Shown here: positions 37,252-47,149 of the stretch, piece by piece
How the letters are laid out: each line of letters starts with the position of its first letter
Numbering within the stretch: the stretch's first letter is position 1
Source of the DNA: Pterois miles
Taxonomy: Eukaryota > Chordata > Actinopteri > Perciformes > Scorpaenidae
DNA: 64,000 nt
Direction of reading: 5' to 3'
Assembly (NCBI GenBank): GCA_947000775.1
Contig: CAMQGK010000001.1
Span: 5,321,501-5,385,500, forward strand
The notes under the pieces: generated by a model
What the model was told of the DNA's origin: nothing
Database searches by the model: none
Seen by the model: the letters and a program-made list of their open reading frames with translations, nothing else
Program-made: the position numbers and the translations under genes

Positions 37252-37301
<50 letters not shown>
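37252..37301. repeat. (TTA)n microsatellite beside the splice donor
   Basis: About 17 uninterrupted TTA units beginning 8 nt after the predicted exon 1 donor. Confidence 0.97.
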
Positions 37302-37303
<2 letters not shown>

Positions 37304-40300
37304 ATTCTTTGTAGCCTCTGAGGCCTGAGAGAAATCGCTCCTCTTCCTGAGATGTGAGTCAGACAGGTTGAGCTCTCCAGTCTCTCAGCGTTAAGAAGCC
37401 GTGTTGGACTAAGGAGGGTGTGCATACAGTGTGCGTGAAACGTGGAGCAGCAGGACCAGCCTCACGGCTGTGCCATCGTACAGGTGCAGCAGAGGGAACG
37501 GCTCGCTCCCCGGTCTGGTCTGTGCGCAATCGGCGCGTCTTGGTTGGAGTCAGCGGAGACGCTTTCTGTGCGTATTTCCATCTCGGTTTGGAGAAAGCGC
37601 AAACAGGCTTTCTGTTTCTTAGCTTATTAATGCTGGCTGCACTGTGTGGCGCAGGTTTGTGAAATTATGCACACTGCGGGGCTGAAAATAACACTTATTT
37701 TCACCTGAAACTGACAATTGTTTGAGCCTCTTCGTTAATTTTCAAAGGAAATCAACGTTTCTCCAAATGAAGTCATTCTGTCTGGTTTTAAAATATTGAC
37801 ACTTTCTAGAATGAGGGGAAAATCGCTTCAAATCAGATGTGTTATTTGTGAAATTACGCACGTGTATGCGTCCACCAGGATGGGCTGATGATGCAAACTA
37901 GATAATCTGATAAAAAAGTTCGATTTTCATTTATCATTAATAAAACGTTTCTGAACGTCCCTGCATAACTCTACGGTCAGAAAGTCAAATATTGACCTTC
38001 ACTGCCGTCCTGCTCGTTAGGACGAACACGCCTTATCTTTTCTCCTCACTGCAACAGTGACGTCTTCTCTGGTTACAGCAGAAATATGAATTACACATCA
38101 GCCTCTTTCACACAGCCGCGCTCCCTAATGCCGCTCATCATCTCTGAAGTTTCTCCAGAAAGCAGCACTTTTCTTTTTTTCACCTCCTCTTCCCTTTGAA
38201 TGAACGAACTGTGCGGTTCTTTCCCCTCAGCAGCAGATCAGTCATCCCTCTTCAAACACATGCGCTTCAATCGGATTCAGATGGTGATTTTGGCCACTCA
38301 GCTCCGCTTTGACTCCCACCATGTCGAACCATCACCGGAGAAAATTACCGGATTATAGCATCCTTGGAGAAAGGAGGGGGCTGAAATGAGATTTGGGACT
38401 TCAGCCTATTAAATGTGGGAGCCATAAAACAAGCGTGCGGGTGATAATTGTTTGGCTAATGCTGCAAATTAATTGCATCTATTGACCCGAGAAATGCGCA
38501 GCGTTTTCAATCAGAGTCGAGCCTCAGACGCATTGAGACTCTGATTGCCTCTTTTCATTACCGACTCTGTCCTGAGAGCATCCCTCTGCCTGGAGTTCTG
38601 CTGCCTTCTTTCTACAGAATAGAGCATTCATTAGCCCCAAACTTGTTTAATCTGAGAAGAAGAGCTGATCTTTTTCATGCTCAAACAGTAATTCACTATA
38701 CTATTCCAATTAAAGCTGTATGTGTTGCAGCAGTGGCCTTATCTGGCCTCACTGCATCTCTGTATGATTTAACATCTCTTAAAATGTGTCTCATACTCAA
38801 TTATGAACTTGATTTGGCTTAAATCATAGTATTTCATACTTAACAGTCCTTTATTCTGTATGAACTCTGACCATGCCCTAACACTCAAAAGAAAATCAAC
38901 AAGTAAGTTAATCATTTTCCCTTTTCCCCATAGCTTCCCTGTAATAACACTTTGAGGTCTTATACTGTGTCTGAGGCTAAAAGAGTTTATATCAACCACC
39001 TTAAGCATTATAACTTTTAATTTCCCATGTTACCTGCTGTAATGTTCACAATGTAGTCTCAAAGACAGTTATCTTTGAGTTTAAATCAACTTTTTTTTCT
39101 TGTTGCTTCGTATTGTATTTCCTCTATTTTCCCAGAGAAACTAAAGTGTCCTTCTCTGTTTCATGCAGAGGACATATGTGTGGACAGATGTAGTCTTTTA
39201 CATGAGCAGTGTAGGCGGACACATGACAAGACCTCTGACAGCTTTAAACTGCAGAGCCTCTCAGCTGCTCGATATCTCCTCTCACCTGAGGGTGCCTTGG
39301 AGTGTGTTTTGAAAAGAGGGTGATGATGTGATGAAGGAGCAGTGAGGGGACGAGAGAGAGGAAGAGCAGAGAGACAGGACTAGAAGACGAAAGAGGCGCA
39401 GATATGGAAGGTTACCTACTATGTGTCCATCTCCCTCTCCACAACTACCCGTCTGCCCTCCGCCCGGCTGCTGTTTGCACTTGTGCTCTCCCAAAAACCT
39501 CTAATCCCCTTTTCCCGAAATGACAAAGTCGATCCGGCCCGGCTGTTGATTCTCCGGCTTAATTATTAAAGATTACTGACACTCCGGAGAGGTGTGACTA
39601 GCATGTGACTGCCTCGCATTGATCCTCGCAGAGGGGAGAGGGATGAACCCCAGTTAAAGCATTTCTTTCTGCCTCCGAGCTATTACAATGTGAGGATAGT
39701 TCTGCATGATTAATGTTCATGTATTATTCACTGCCGTGGTTTGTGTTTCCCTTTCATGCTTTAAGAAAATATTAGCATGAAAACACTTTGGAGGCTTTGA
39801 ACTCCTCGCTGGGTCTGTTAGGATCCATACCGCCTCCTTTTCCTCTCCTTCTTCTTCTTCTTCTTGGGGTTGTTAAGTGAAATCAGAGTGTTTCTAGTTG
39901 GCTGTGGGGTCTGTGAACAGTTCATTTCCAGTATCTAGAATGTCTGCTTTGGTGTAAAAACTTCTTAGTAGAGTTTCATCACTCAATATCTCAAAAAATA
40001 GAGTATCTAAAGGTACTGTTTAGTCAAGAAAAAGTATATATTACCTAATACGCTTACACCGGAATTAATTTGTTCCTGTTTCATGCCATCAATCACATTG
40101 CAACACTTGGCTGCTCCTCAAATTCAAGGATTCACTTTGTACACAACGTATAGTCTCAACTATTACCTGTCACCAGAGTCGTCAATCTAAAAGCCAGTAT
40201 TATTTCTTCTCTTGTGCTACTTGTCTAAACAGATCTGCACGTTGACAACTCCGAAGACTTTGTCAGCTTTTGAGGTGAAGTGGCTGTAAAAAGCAGAGTT

Positions 40301-41635
40301 TTTTTTAGTTGTGTATGTCTGCCAGAGAAAACAAGTTTCAAATCGGAGAGGCCTGCAATCAGCTACCTACACGCCCGCAGAGCGAAGGCCTTATCGAGCT
40401 GTATAAACACAGCGCAGCAGCATGTAGGCGTCCTGTGTCGTAAGAAGCTGAGGATGGGCTGAGAGTAGAAGAAGAGCTGCATATAGACAACATAAAAGGC
40501 TGCAGTATGTTGAAGCCTGATAGGTGCGGTGTTTAGATTAGACTCAGTGTGTCTGTGCTGTTTTATCTAGTCATGTGTGTCTTGTGAAGCTGGTGTTTTC
40601 TGTGTTGAACAGCGATAATGTGCAAACAGAGCCAGCCTGGGCTCCACTTTGTGCTGAGCAAGGAGTGGGTCACCCACAGGTCCTCAGGAGAGAAAGAAAA
40701 ACAGCACTGTTAAGACTTAAGACAACACAACCTTTCTCTGGACTGTGTGTGTGTGTACAATACACCTCTGTGTGTAGAAGCACTCTGAAATGTTTGCATG
40801 TGTGTTCGCCAAAACCTGTGTGTCTGTTTTTGTCAGGGTGAACGTCTCACAGCCAAGGCTATTCTGAAGCTGGACAGAGCCCCTAAAGTTTAAGCTAACA
40901 GTTGGTGTTTGGTGTGTGTGTGTGTGTCTGTGTGTGTGTGTGTGCGTGTGTGTGTGCGTGTGGGGGGGGGGTTTGCTTTTCTGGGCACCTCGCTCACAGC
41001 TTTCTCCTCAAACCTCAGTGCATTCCAGCTTCTCCCTGCTAAAGCAAACAGAGAGAAGAGCGCTCCGCCGCCGCTCGCCGTGGCCGTCACACTCCCCTCC
41101 TCCTCCTCCTCCTCCTCCTCCTCCTCCTGCAAGCTGCTGGGCACGTCAGGCAACTGATATTGTAGATTTCAGCATTCCTCATCCTACAGGAAGATTAGGA
41201 AATCAGTGTCAATCAGAGTTTCTCAAGCGGATAAAGAGTTGTGTGGAGGAATACTGTTGAGGTCTGAAATAATGTGATTGTCCTCCTTCCTCAACCTGAC
41301 TGGTTAATGGACTTGTATTCTAGGCTGGGGGTACGCTACTAAAGGTTTCCAAATATCAGAGCTCCTATCCACCCATCTTAACCATCAGGTGCTCTGAGAA
41401 AGTTTCTGCGAAAAACCGCGAAGATGGATTTCCACTCTAATCCTTGAAATCTGTGAGGAATGTCAGGTCAAAGTATAGAAGCATGTGTGCAGACCCCAGG
41501 GCGCTTCTCTGCAGAGATTCAGAGTTGATTGCATATTCTACCTTGACTCGAACCTGAGCCAAAATGTCATGATGAACCTCCAGACTTCTCCCTGTTATTC
41601 ACTGATTTCTCCTCATGTCTGTTGTTGTTTTTCAG
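37302..41635 (+). other. putative intron 1 (remaining part), with possible regulatory blocks
   Basis: No exon is seen here. 37330-37640 is still CpG-containing and could be an alternative first exon. 38390-38690 and 39510-39800 are repeat-free with homeodomain-like motifs (GCAAATTAATTGCAT; CTTAATTATTAAAG) and may be conserved non-coding elements, which often sit in first introns of developmental genes. A GT-rich run with a G9 stretch lies at 40909-40971. The acceptor at the 3' end is a T-rich tract ending TTTTTCAG (41635). Confidence 0.4.
41095..41129. repeat. (TCC)n microsatellite
   Basis: About 11 TCC units; it gives poly-Ser, poly-Pro and poly-Glu frames that are not genes. Confidence 0.95.
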
Positions 41636-41773
41636 GTCAGTGACGGAGAGTAGTTGGATAGTTTCTTGCGGCGTCGGAGGCCGCCGTTCTGCTGGACAGC
41701 ATGCGAACGGAGGATGTCGTCTGAGTCTGAGTCGGGCCTCGCTGCTCTGCGTCACACCTCATCGTCCAGAGGA
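41636..41773 (+). other. 5' UTR part of exon 2, with uORF
   Basis: The exon begins after GTTGTTGTTTTTCAG. The first ATG (41701) opens a 7-codon frame that stops at 41722-41724 (TGA). A second ATG (41714) overlaps this uORF and is in frame with the signal peptide; it would add 20 mostly polar residues (MSSESESGLA at the start) before the hydrophobic part. I prefer the ATG at 41774 because the signal peptide then sits at the very N-terminus. Confidence 0.55.
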
Positions 41774-41861
41774 ATGACGGCTCTGTGGAGCTCACTCTGG
41801 CTTTCCTTCCTCCTGCCTCTCTGCGTCGCTCCGGCCCGGCTGCCCACCGCTCAGCCCACAG
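41774..41861 (+). CDS. signal-peptide exon of an unidentified secreted or membrane protein (5' end of gene only)
   Basis: From ATG 41774 the exon encodes 29 codons plus one base. Residues 3-18 form a hydrophobic core (ALWSSLWLSFLLPLCV), followed by APA as a typical signal-peptidase site and a short mature start, RLPTAQPT. The exon ends at a strong donor, CCCACAG|GTAGGAAG (41861/41862), after the first base of a codon (phase 1). Phase-1 introns directly after a signal exon are characteristic of extracellular, domain-shuffled proteins such as Ig-, EGF- or fibronectin-type receptors and adhesion molecules. A non-coding first exon, a signal exon and a very long second intron also fit receptor tyrosine kinases of the FGFR type, among many others. 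I cannot name the gene. The seen facts are the frame, hydrophobic segment and splice donor; the gene model is inference. The rest of the protein would lie beyond 64000 or in exons I could not detect. Confidence 0.7.
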
Positions 41862-42804
41862 GTAGGAAGCGATATCAATTCTATATTCGTACATAGTGCT
41901 GCTGATTGTCTAATTGTCTTCAAGACACCAGAAAAGTGCTGAATTGATTAGATCATTTGTCATTTATAAAGCATAAATGCTGTTTCCATAAATGTGAGGA
42001 TTTGATGCTTTGCTCTGTTGTACATCACTGTGAACTGAAAATCTGCTGGTTTTGGACTGAACAAGCATCTTTACTCACGTGAGGTGATAAAAGAAAACCT
42101 AAAGCGACACTTTTCTTGCACCACAGCAACAAAAACACAGCTCTGAAGAATCCCCTCTCAAGCCGACTCCACACTCACATAAACCAGGATAAAAGAAGCC
42201 TGGAAGGGCAAGACCATGTTTAGCTGCTCAGACACATTCGCTCCTCTTCCTCAATTGTTCCGTGCTTCATTTTCCACGCTAATATGACATCTGCTTAGAA
42301 CCACGCTCAGTGTGTTCATCACTTCAAATAGGAGCATTTCAAAAGGCACATTTATTGTTTATATGAATGTCTTTCTCTTTTTTTACAAGGAGGATTTAAT
42401 TGGACTCTTGGTTCGCTGAGCTTAGCACGATTTTCCTTCTTTGTTCTCAAGGCGGAGAAATACCCAAAGATCAGTCCAAAGTAAACGTTGACTGTGTTTG
42501 CTTTAATCTCTCCATATTGCGCAAAAGAAACTAACACAGCAGAGTAATCTGTTTCTGAGGCGTTAGCCAAGTGTTGTTTTTTTTCTCTGCCCTCTTCCTT
42601 TTTATGTGAGAGTTATTTAAAACGAGTCTTTGACACACTGTAAATGCTGCAGTGCATTACAAAGGATGAGGAGCCGTCTGGATGGGAGAGAGTGTGTGTT
42701 TGTACAAACATGGACATACCTTTTTTTAAAATTGTGCATGTGTGTGTCGTTACATATCAGGGCTCACTTCCCTATAACCAAAGTCAGACCAGAGATGTAG
42801 AGAC
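41862..42804 (+). other. start of putative intron 2, no exon seen
   Basis: Unique sequence with no recognised domain-coding frame. Confidence 0.4.
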
Positions 42805-43478
42805 CGGGGCTGTCAATTGATTAAAATATGTAATCACAATCATAGGTAATTGTGATGAATTGTACATAAATCACATATTTTTTATCTGTTCAAAATGTAC
42901 CATAAAGGCAGATTTGTCAATTATTTAATCCTCTTATCAACATGGCAGTGGACAAGTATGCTGCTTTATGCAAATGTATGTATATATTTATTATTAGAAA
43001 CCAATTAACGACACAAAACAATAACAAATATTGTAGAGAAACCCTCACAGCCTTTAAAAATATGCTCAAATCAAATGCAAACTGCAGCCCAACAGGCAAC
43101 AACTGTCAGTGTGTCAGAGTGCTGACTTGACTATGACTTGATCCAAACTGACTGTGATTATCATAAAGTGGGCATGTCTGTAAAGGGGAGACTGGTGGGG
43201 ACCCAGAGAACCCATTTACATTCACACATCTGGAGGTCAGAGGTCAAGGGACCCCTTAGAAAATGAACATGCCAGTTTTTCCGGACCAAAATTTAGCATG
43301 TTTGGAGCGTTATTTAGTCTTTTTCGTGACAAGCTAGTATAACATGGTTGGTACCAATGGACTCATTAATGGATTCATTGAAAAAAATCACAAGTTGCGT
43401 TAATGAGTTAAAGAAATCAGTGGCGTTAAAATAAATTTGTGTTAACGTCTTATTATCACGTTAACTTTGACAGCTTTA
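42805..43478 (+). mobile_element. hAT-like non-autonomous transposon, family A, with 8-bp target duplication
   Basis: The 674-bp element starts CGGGGCTGTCAATTGATTAA and ends CGTTAACTTTGACAGCTTTA. The outer 12 bp are diverged inverted repeats (core GCTGTCAA/TTGACAGC). The 8-bp sequence GTAGAGAC occurs directly on both sides (42797-42804 and 43479-43486), as expected for hAT superfamily insertion. No transposase frame is present. A short frame starting MAVDKYAALC is common to this copy and the 61.8 kb copy only because both come from the same element. Confidence 0.9.
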
Positions 43479-43486
43479 GTAGAGAC

Positions 43487-43765
43487 GCTGACTTTAGTCA
43501 CAAAAATGGAGACTTAAGTCTTGACTTGGGCTTTGCTGCTGTTACACAGGACTTACTTTTTGACTTGACCTCCTGAAGACTTGACTTGACAAAAGCATTT
43601 TTATCGCAAGTTTTTGCCTGGAACAAAAAGAAAAAATAAACTTTGCATTGAGAGGATTTGGTCTCAACTATGCAAAAAAGTGGGATTAACGCAGCTTTGG
43701 AAGGAATGTAGTCTTAAAGACTTGTATTTTGACTTCAGTTTGACATGGACTTGCCCCAAAAGCAG
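43487..43765. repeat. GACTTG-rich segment, probable dispersed repeat
   Basis: The motif GACTTG or CTTGACTTG recurs irregularly (43521, 43562 and onward) next to the hAT copy. This style is known from a common fish repeat, but ends were not found. Confidence 0.4.
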
Positions 43766-44685
43766 CTCTGCGTCAGGCTGATATGACCAGCCTCTACTAC
43801 CTGGCTGAGTGACTTCCACTCTCCTCTCCTGTTTCTGCCCTCTCGCATGTAAAGCCTCAAAGTTACAATAGACGTGTTGTGATTCTGTCCGCCTGATTGC
43901 CTTCCCTGCTGGGAGCCATCACATCCTATCATACTTGGCATCATCCAAAAAGCAAAGCATGTTTTTTTAAAGCCCCTGTGGGTGGCGGGTGTGCAGGCTG
44001 TGATCGCCGTGTACCAGCACGGTATGCAGACTGACAAATACAGCCGCTCTGAGGAGGATATTGTTTCAAGTTGCTAATGTTTTGTCATGTTGGGGTGCGA
44101 TGATTAGATAGTAGATGACAATCAGGTGATAACATGTGCAATCTTGTTTCCATCAGAGATGTTTCCTGGTGAGAGGGAACGTTTTTTGGGCTCGGTATGA
44201 TGCTGAAAATCTCATTTATTGGCCTTTTTAGTCAGTGTCGCCCACCTTTGATGTGATAGAGGTTTTGGAAAACTTGAATCTAAGAAGCACTGGGCTGAGA
44301 AAATGAACAGATGTCTAAAATTAATTGATGTCCAGCTAAAAGTTGGAAGTTATTTACCAGCAGACATGATTTATTAGCTTCTAATAAAGTAAAGAAGGCT
44401 GTAAAGCAGCAGGCTCAGTGCCTGGTAGGCTGCATCTCCGGCCTGCATCTCGTCTCACCCGTCTCCCCCGCGGGCCCCCGGCCTCCAGCAGCGTTCCCCA
44501 CGTCCACAGATGGACGAGCAGTGGGGACAAAATGACTGTCGTTTACTGGCAGATGGCACAATTTCCCCTCAGCCGCCACAGCGCTGGGCAAAGTTGTCAC
44601 TTGGGTTTGTGTTTGCTGTGTGTACTGCTCAGTGTGTGTGTTTGTGACTGTGTGGGGTGTGGTTTAATGTGTGTATCTGTTTCAG
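43766..44685. other. intronic, no exon recognised
   Basis: A moderately GC-rich patch at 44430-44580 gives short frames on both strands without domains. Confidence 0.35.
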
Positions 44686-44737
44686 GGTCAGAAATTAGCG
44701 GTGCTGATGACAATAATGCCCTTGGAAGTTTACAAAT
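44686..44737 (+). CDS. weak candidate mini-exon in intron 2
   Basis: A T-rich acceptor (GTGTATCTGTTTCAG, ending 44685) is followed by 52 nt with no stop in the phase left by the 41861 donor, then a donor-like ATGTATGTAA (44738). An alternative donor at 44742 gives 56 nt. In the carried-over phase it would encode SEISGADDNNALGSLQ after a Gly formed at the junction. Splice-site pairs of this quality arise by chance, and I recognise no protein. Listed so that it can be tested. Confidence 0.15.
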
Positions 44738-44741
44738 GTAT

Positions 44742-44984
44742 GTAAATACAAATTAAAAGTAATTGTGCTGCCATTTGGACGGCCTTATTAATAATTCAAA
44801 GTTGTTTATGTGATTTCATTGAGCAGTCCGAGATAATTATGACCACAGACCCCTGTGGGCCACTGTCAGTAGCTTTATATTGAAGAAAAACAACTTTCAT
44901 TGATCAGAAAACAACATACACATAGTATGTGTTGGATAAGCTGTCTAAGTAATGATATACTGTATAATGTACAGCGAGTCAGGG
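44742..44984. other. intronic, nothing recognised
   Basis: Unique sequence. Confidence 0.35.
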
Positions 44985-45540
44985 CGATTCGGCACAATCG
45001 AGGTGGACGGTATCACCGGTTACACTAAATACTTACCCCAACTGTTGTTTTGCCTTTTTTTACAGAAATATAACCCATGTAGTTAATTTTGACATATTAG
45101 CGCCCCGTTACAATACATAGACGACAGACGGTACAAAGTGAAAGTGTCAGCTCCGCACAGTCTCAGCTCAGAGTAGCAGGATTTCAGAGAGAGAGAGAGA
45201 GAGAGCTGACAGACAAGACGATGGCGTTGAAGCGAAATGCAGACATGTCTATTTGCCAATATTTCAGATATAAACCCAGTGCTGTAAGGGAACCATAACG
45301 TTAATGAGGCCATCGCTGTGAGGACGACGGAGCGGTCACAGCTGGTGCACGCAGCCGAGCAACGGCGGTGGAAAGCACTACTGGAGAGTCCAGACACACC
45401 GCCACCTGACGTTAACGATCAAACTAAGCGCTCTACACATGTTGACTGTCATCTTTTCTAGTTAAATGTCCAGTGTAATCGGTAACACTGGTGTTACCAT
45501 AAGTTTATTAACAGGTGGATAAATGTACTCATGTCACATC
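44985..45540 (+). mobile_element. probable non-autonomous DNA transposon
   Basis: The left part carries GACGGTATCACCGGTTACAC and the right part GTAATCGGTAACACTGGTGT TACCATAAG, so the two sides share inverted, diverged ACCGGTTACAC / GTAATCGGTAACAC motifs. Inside lies an ATG frame on the + strand (45220) starting MALKRNADMSICQYF, which is reminiscent of the N-terminal region of hAT or zinc-finger-BED transposases but far too short to confirm. A (GA)9 run is at 45188-45205. Exact ends are unclear. Confidence 0.45.
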
Positions 45541-45629
45541 CCTACTACTTACTAAAGAAATCAGTAATTTGACAAAAAATGGTCCGCTAGAATCTGACAT
45601 CAGACCTGCTCCCATAGCAACGGTCTGGT
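45541..45629. other. spacer between transposon and SINE
   Basis: No feature recognised. Confidence 0.4.
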
Positions 45630-46022
45630 GGGACGGCAGTAGCTCAGTCCGTGGGGACTTGGCTTGGGAACCAGAGGGTCGCCGGTTCAAGCCACATGGA
45701 CCAAGTACTGAGTGTGAACTGGTAGCTGGAGAGGGGCCAGTTTGCCTCTTGGGCACTGCAGAGGTGCCCTTGAGCAAGGCACCAAACCCCCAGCTGTTCA
45801 GGGCACCTGTCAGAGGCAGCCCCCTCGCTCATCTCTCCATTAACACATGTATATAGGTCCTGTTTGTGTATATACAGTATGTATGTGTACTTTTTTTGTG
45901 TACTGTGTGAAAAATAACAGAGTGAAAAAATGAATTTCCCCTCAAGGGATCAATACAGTGTGTCTTCTTCTTCTTCTTCTTCTTCTTCTTCTTCTTCTTC
46001 TTCTTCTTCTTCTCTTCTTCTT
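45630..46022 (+). mobile_element. tRNA-derived SINE with long (TTC)n tail
   Basis: tRNA-like head with A box TAGCTCAGTCCGTGGGG and B box GGTTCAAGCC (45684-45693). The central domain GGGCACTGCAGAGGTGCCCT TGAGCAAGGCACC matches the copy at 35089. The 3' end GAATTTCCCCTCAAGGGATC AATACAG runs into about 19 TTC units (45963-46022). It is the same SINE family as 35089, with an inserted CTGTTTGTGTATATACAG-rich segment before the tail. Confidence 0.88.
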
Positions 46023-46281
46023 CTATCTTCTAAAGCCATGTAATAAGAAAAGTTAATAATAACTTAAAAACGTGGTGCAGATAGAGGGTTTATCTCCTAG
46101 AATACCACACACAGCTCGTTTCATATGAAAAAATGGCCCTAAAAACAGATCTACTCTACTTCTGAAATGCTCTCTGGAAGAAATCTTAAAGTTATCCCTG
46201 AGTCTGTGTGAGATTAATGTGAGATAAAATGTTTGTGAGGCCAAGCTGACCCAGTGAGAGACTGATGACAAAGAACAGAGG

Positions 46282-46282
<1 letters not shown>
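46023..46282. other. intronic, nothing recognised
   Basis: Unique sequence. Confidence 0.35.

Positions 46283-46343
<61 letters not shown>
46283..46343. repeat. (GT)n microsatellite
   Basis: About 28 GT units. Confidence 0.97.
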
Positions 46344-46344
<1 letters not shown>

Positions 46345-46491
46345 GTTCTTTTCTCCCCTCTGTATTTACTGACCACACACACTCCCCGTCGTCCCACTGG
46401 TCTCCCCCGTGGAGCTCAGATGAAATATGTGGCTCCTCTGCTCTGAAACAGCAGACATATAAATTCAACACATTCAGTTTTCAGCCATCTA

Positions 46492-46493
46492 TG

Positions 46494-46559
<66 letters not shown>
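46492..46559. repeat. second (GT)n microsatellite
   Basis: About 33 units, 150 bp after the first, with unique sequence between them. Confidence 0.97.
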
Positions 46560-46560
<1 letters not shown>

Positions 46561-47066
46561 ATTACTCACATTGTGGGGACTCACCTTCCTTTTCAGGACA
46601 AAATGCACGTCCATATAATGTAAATCATTACATTACATTGCCGACCGTTTTCTCACCACTCTCACTCGCTACTTAGCTTCATCCCAGATGTCACTGTGAA
46701 AATATCTGTGTATTGGATTGATCAGATGAGATGAAGATGAAAAATGACAATAGCCTTCTGTGTGACTTTACTCCTTTAGCTTGCTTTCCTCACTTCCGTT
46801 TCTCTTCTCGTGCACTGATTCGTTTAAGCCGAACAGCCAATCAGAGTGATTTATTTCACCGACGGGCTCCGCCGGCGATTCGACATGCTGAATCGGCTGA
46901 AAAACTTCTGACATGAGCAAACTAGAGACGACGATGTGGGACACACAAAAAAATATGCCGCCAGACGCTCACCGATGGCCCCAAACTGTCTGACAGCCGT
47001 GGTGTGTCAGGGCCTTCAGCGTAAGGTTATGGTTAGTTTAATGTCCTCCAAAGTGATGGAAACATG

Positions 47067-47068
<2 letters not shown>
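46560..47068. other. intronic, nothing recognised
   Basis: Unique sequence; short frames only. Confidence 0.35.
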
Positions 47069-47132
<64 letters not shown>

Positions 47133-47149
47133 CACCCCCCCCCCCCCCC
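47069..47149. repeat. (GT)n followed by a run of 15 C
   Basis: About 30 GT units to 47128, then GAGGTCA and a C15 homopolymer (47135-47149). Confidence 0.95.

Noticed and set aside
41654..41896. Extending the signal-peptide frame through the donor at 41861
   Set aside because: The continued frame reads only a few residues to a stop at 41894-41896, while the GTAGGAAG donor is strong; the frame's upstream opening also lacks an ATG before 41714.
42942..43130. Small protein shared with 61933-62130 (both contain DKYAALCKCM)
   Set aside because: The similarity comes from two copies of the same hAT-like element; the frame has no function evident and is not kept in the minus-strand copy.
45630..45710. 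tRNA gene
   Set aside because: A and B boxes are present but the sequence continues into a SINE body with an L2-type tail; the tRNA-like part does not form a full cloverleaf by eye.
46284..46676. 130-codon cysteine-valine frame
   Set aside because: It reads across two (GT)n microsatellites.
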